A program made the position numbers and the translations under genes. Below, one piece after another: positions 6,446-7,153 of a DNA stretch of 7,153 nt. Under the pieces are notes generated by a model, which saw only the letters and a program-made list of their open reading frames with translations, was not told the origin of the DNA and ran no database searches. The DNA is taken from the NCBI GenBank assembly GCA_002339085.1, contig DDDX01000060.1, positions 1 to 7,153 on the forward strand, read 5' to 3'. The stretch's first letter is position 1. Every line of letters begins with the position of its first letter. The DNA comes from Cellvibrionales bacterium UBA1969 (GTDB lineage Bacteria; Pseudomonadota; Gammaproteobacteria; Pseudomonadales; UBA7434).

Positions 6446-6546
6446 TCCTCGACCTAACCGCACCTAGACCCAGCATCGACAGCAAAAGTATCAAATAACA
6501 ACAAAGCAAACTGGCATGCAACTAAGCGCAATATAGTAAAGATTTT
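6441..6546 (-). pseudogene. Remnant of a gene encoding an IPTL-like sorting-tail protein
   Basis: The minus strand encodes LSMLGLGAVRSRK followed by TAA at 6443-6441. Positions 6444-6482 match 1808-1846, the tail of the intact sorting-tail gene, at 35 of 39 bases. Upstream, in a different frame, the bases read ILRLVACQFALLLFDTFA. This looks like a signal peptide and resembles the LLRLVAYG start of the VPLPA gene at 3542 (a shared GCAACTAAGCG motif at DNA level). I infer a gene whose middle was deleted, joining start and tail out of frame. No start codon remains. Confidence 0.55.
6458..6512 (-). repeat. 55-bp inverted repeat, right arm
   Basis: This is the partner of 3699-3753 in opposite orientation (52 of 55 identical, no gaps). 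Together the arms enclose the SPFH, NfeD-like and lipoprotein genes. Confidence 0.85.
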
Positions 6547-6580
6547 AGCCTTAAAGAAAATCTATCGACGTTCCAAAATA

Positions 6581-6871
6581 CTAAATCGCGTTATTTGGAT
6601 TATTATCAAAAACTCTACATTTCCCCTTTACTTCATCACCGTAACTTTTTCCAGAAAATTCAAGTGTATCTCTTTTTATGTGGTAATAATTGAAAGTACC
6701 TAACAAAGAATCTTTTTTTGTTATAGTGACTGAGCTAGGACGCCAAGTTATACTGGTCGTTTCATAGCGCAGGGTTTTTTCCTCATTCTTGTCTGATTCA
6801 AGACCGATGAAATTAGTATAAATTGTTTCAAAATTATTCTGTGAGCATTCTAAATTAAATGTTGCGGCCAA
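6581..6871 (-). CDS. Small secreted hypothetical protein with a non-canonical start
   Basis: From TTG at 6871 the frame gives 96 residues, but that start falls at a signal cleavage site. The same frame is open upstream and reads FLKFIFCWSLSTGALA before ATFNLECS, a clear signal peptide ending in ALA. A strong GGAGGT site (6931-6926) precedes it, followed in frame by ATA at 6922; no ATG, GTG or TTG lies between. The true start is therefore probably ATA or another rare codon, or an ATG that has been lost. The mature part has two Cys residues (ECSQ near its start, GKCRV near its end) that could form a disulfide bond, as in many small periplasmic proteins of unknown function. I recognise no family. 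It lies between a truncated remnant and a decayed gene, so it may itself be decaying. Confidence 0.55.
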   Translation of the reverse strand: MAATFNLECSQNNFETIYTNFIGLESDKNEEKTLRYETTSITWRPSSVTITKKDSLLGTFNYYHIKRDTLEFSGKSYGDEVKGKCRVFDNNPNNAI

Positions 6872-6992
6872 TGCACCAGTAGATAAACTCCAACAAAAAA
6901 TAAATTTTAAAAAATAATTTATATTACCTCCAAAAATATAGAATAAAGAAATTGAGACTAATAAGATAGTTTTTACTAAGGTTTGGATTATA

Positions 6993-7106
6993 TCAATTCA
7001 GCCAAGTAATATCTAGAACATCATTATAGATAAGGCCATTTCCTCTATCGTATAGAGCTGCAGTAGCGTTGAAACTCAGAAGAAGTAAAAATATAAGACT
7101 ACGCAT
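6993..7106 (-). pseudogene. Truncated start of a secreted LYDRGNGLIYND-type protein
   Basis: The frame has 37 codons plus TGA. It starts with signal peptide MRSLIFLLLLSFNATA, followed by ALYDRGNGLIYNDVLDITWLN. This opening is typical of larger exported proteins from marine gammaproteobacteria that often carry PEP-CTERM-class tails and continue after ITWL with a conserved domain. Here a stop follows at once and the next gene's sequence begins. It is probably a remnant, although a secreted peptide of about 21 residues cannot be excluded. Its ATG overlaps the end of the preceding VPLPA gene by 8 nt. Confidence 0.6.
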
Positions 7107-7134
7107 TTCTTCCTCTCATCAAACCTAAGCCTAC
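7089..7134. repeat. 46-bp repeat across a VPLPA-gene end and next gene start, copy 2
   Basis: This is the partner of 2828-2873. Here the MRSLIF start leads into a proper signal peptide, so this copy probably shows the ancestral arrangement. Confidence 0.9.
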
Positions 7135-7153
7135 AAGCCCCGATAGAAAGAGA
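7099..7153 (-). CDS. C-terminal end of a second VPLPA-CTERM protein (partial)
   Basis: The last 17 codons read LFLSGLVGLGLMRGRNA followed by TAG. They match the end of the VPLPA protein at 2838 (VGLGLMRGRNA identical). The rest of the gene, including the PLPA motif, lies beyond the right edge, so the class is inferred from this end. Confidence 0.7.
   Translation of the reverse strand, partial: LFLSGLVGLGLMRGRNA

Overview
This 7.15-kb window is low in G+C. Every gene I can support lies on the minus strand, so transcription runs from high to low coordinates. The window suggests a marine-type gammaproteobacterium, at moderate confidence. The evidence is: proteins ending in exosortase-type sorting tails of the VPLPA/PEP-CTERM class and an IPTL-like class, a QmcA/YbbJ-like SPFH-NfeD pair, an outer-membrane-type lipoprotein, and a secreted protein with VADADEINANF-type repeats and BspA-like leucine-rich repeats.

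Left block (1-3542): three tightly packed genes form one apparent operon. In order of transcription they are a VPLPA-tailed secreted protein (3542-2838), a protein with two Asp-rich calcium-binding-type repeats and an IPTL-like tail (2845-1799), and a long BspA-like LRR surface protein that runs off the left edge (1802-1). Each start overlaps the previous stop, which suggests translational coupling. The products look like a set of exported, surface-displayed proteins. The second gene shows a likely one-base frameshift at its start: the canonical ribosome binding site and MKK signal peptide are one T short of being in frame.

Middle block (3700-6512): a QmcA-like SPFH protein overlaps a short NfeD protein that lacks the usual C-terminal OB-fold. 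Upstream of these, with its own probable promoter and a terminator, is a lipoprotein gene containing an internal 41-residue duplication. This block is bracketed by an almost identical 55-bp inverted repeat (3699-3753 and 6458-6512) derived from the sorting-tail region of a decayed gene.

Right block (6441-7153): this holds a small secreted hypothetical gene with no normal start codon, a 37-residue remnant of a secreted LYDRGNGLIYND-type protein, and the last 17 codons of another VPLPA-tailed protein. The junction of the last two repeats the junction at 2828-2873 almost exactly.

Overall, short repeats at gene ends (sorting tail plus next start, sorting tail plus terminator) link intact and decayed genes. 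This suggests that surface-protein genes in this locus are duplicated, swapped and lost at these conserved boundaries. No tRNA, rRNA, CRISPR array, transposase or recombinase gene was seen.
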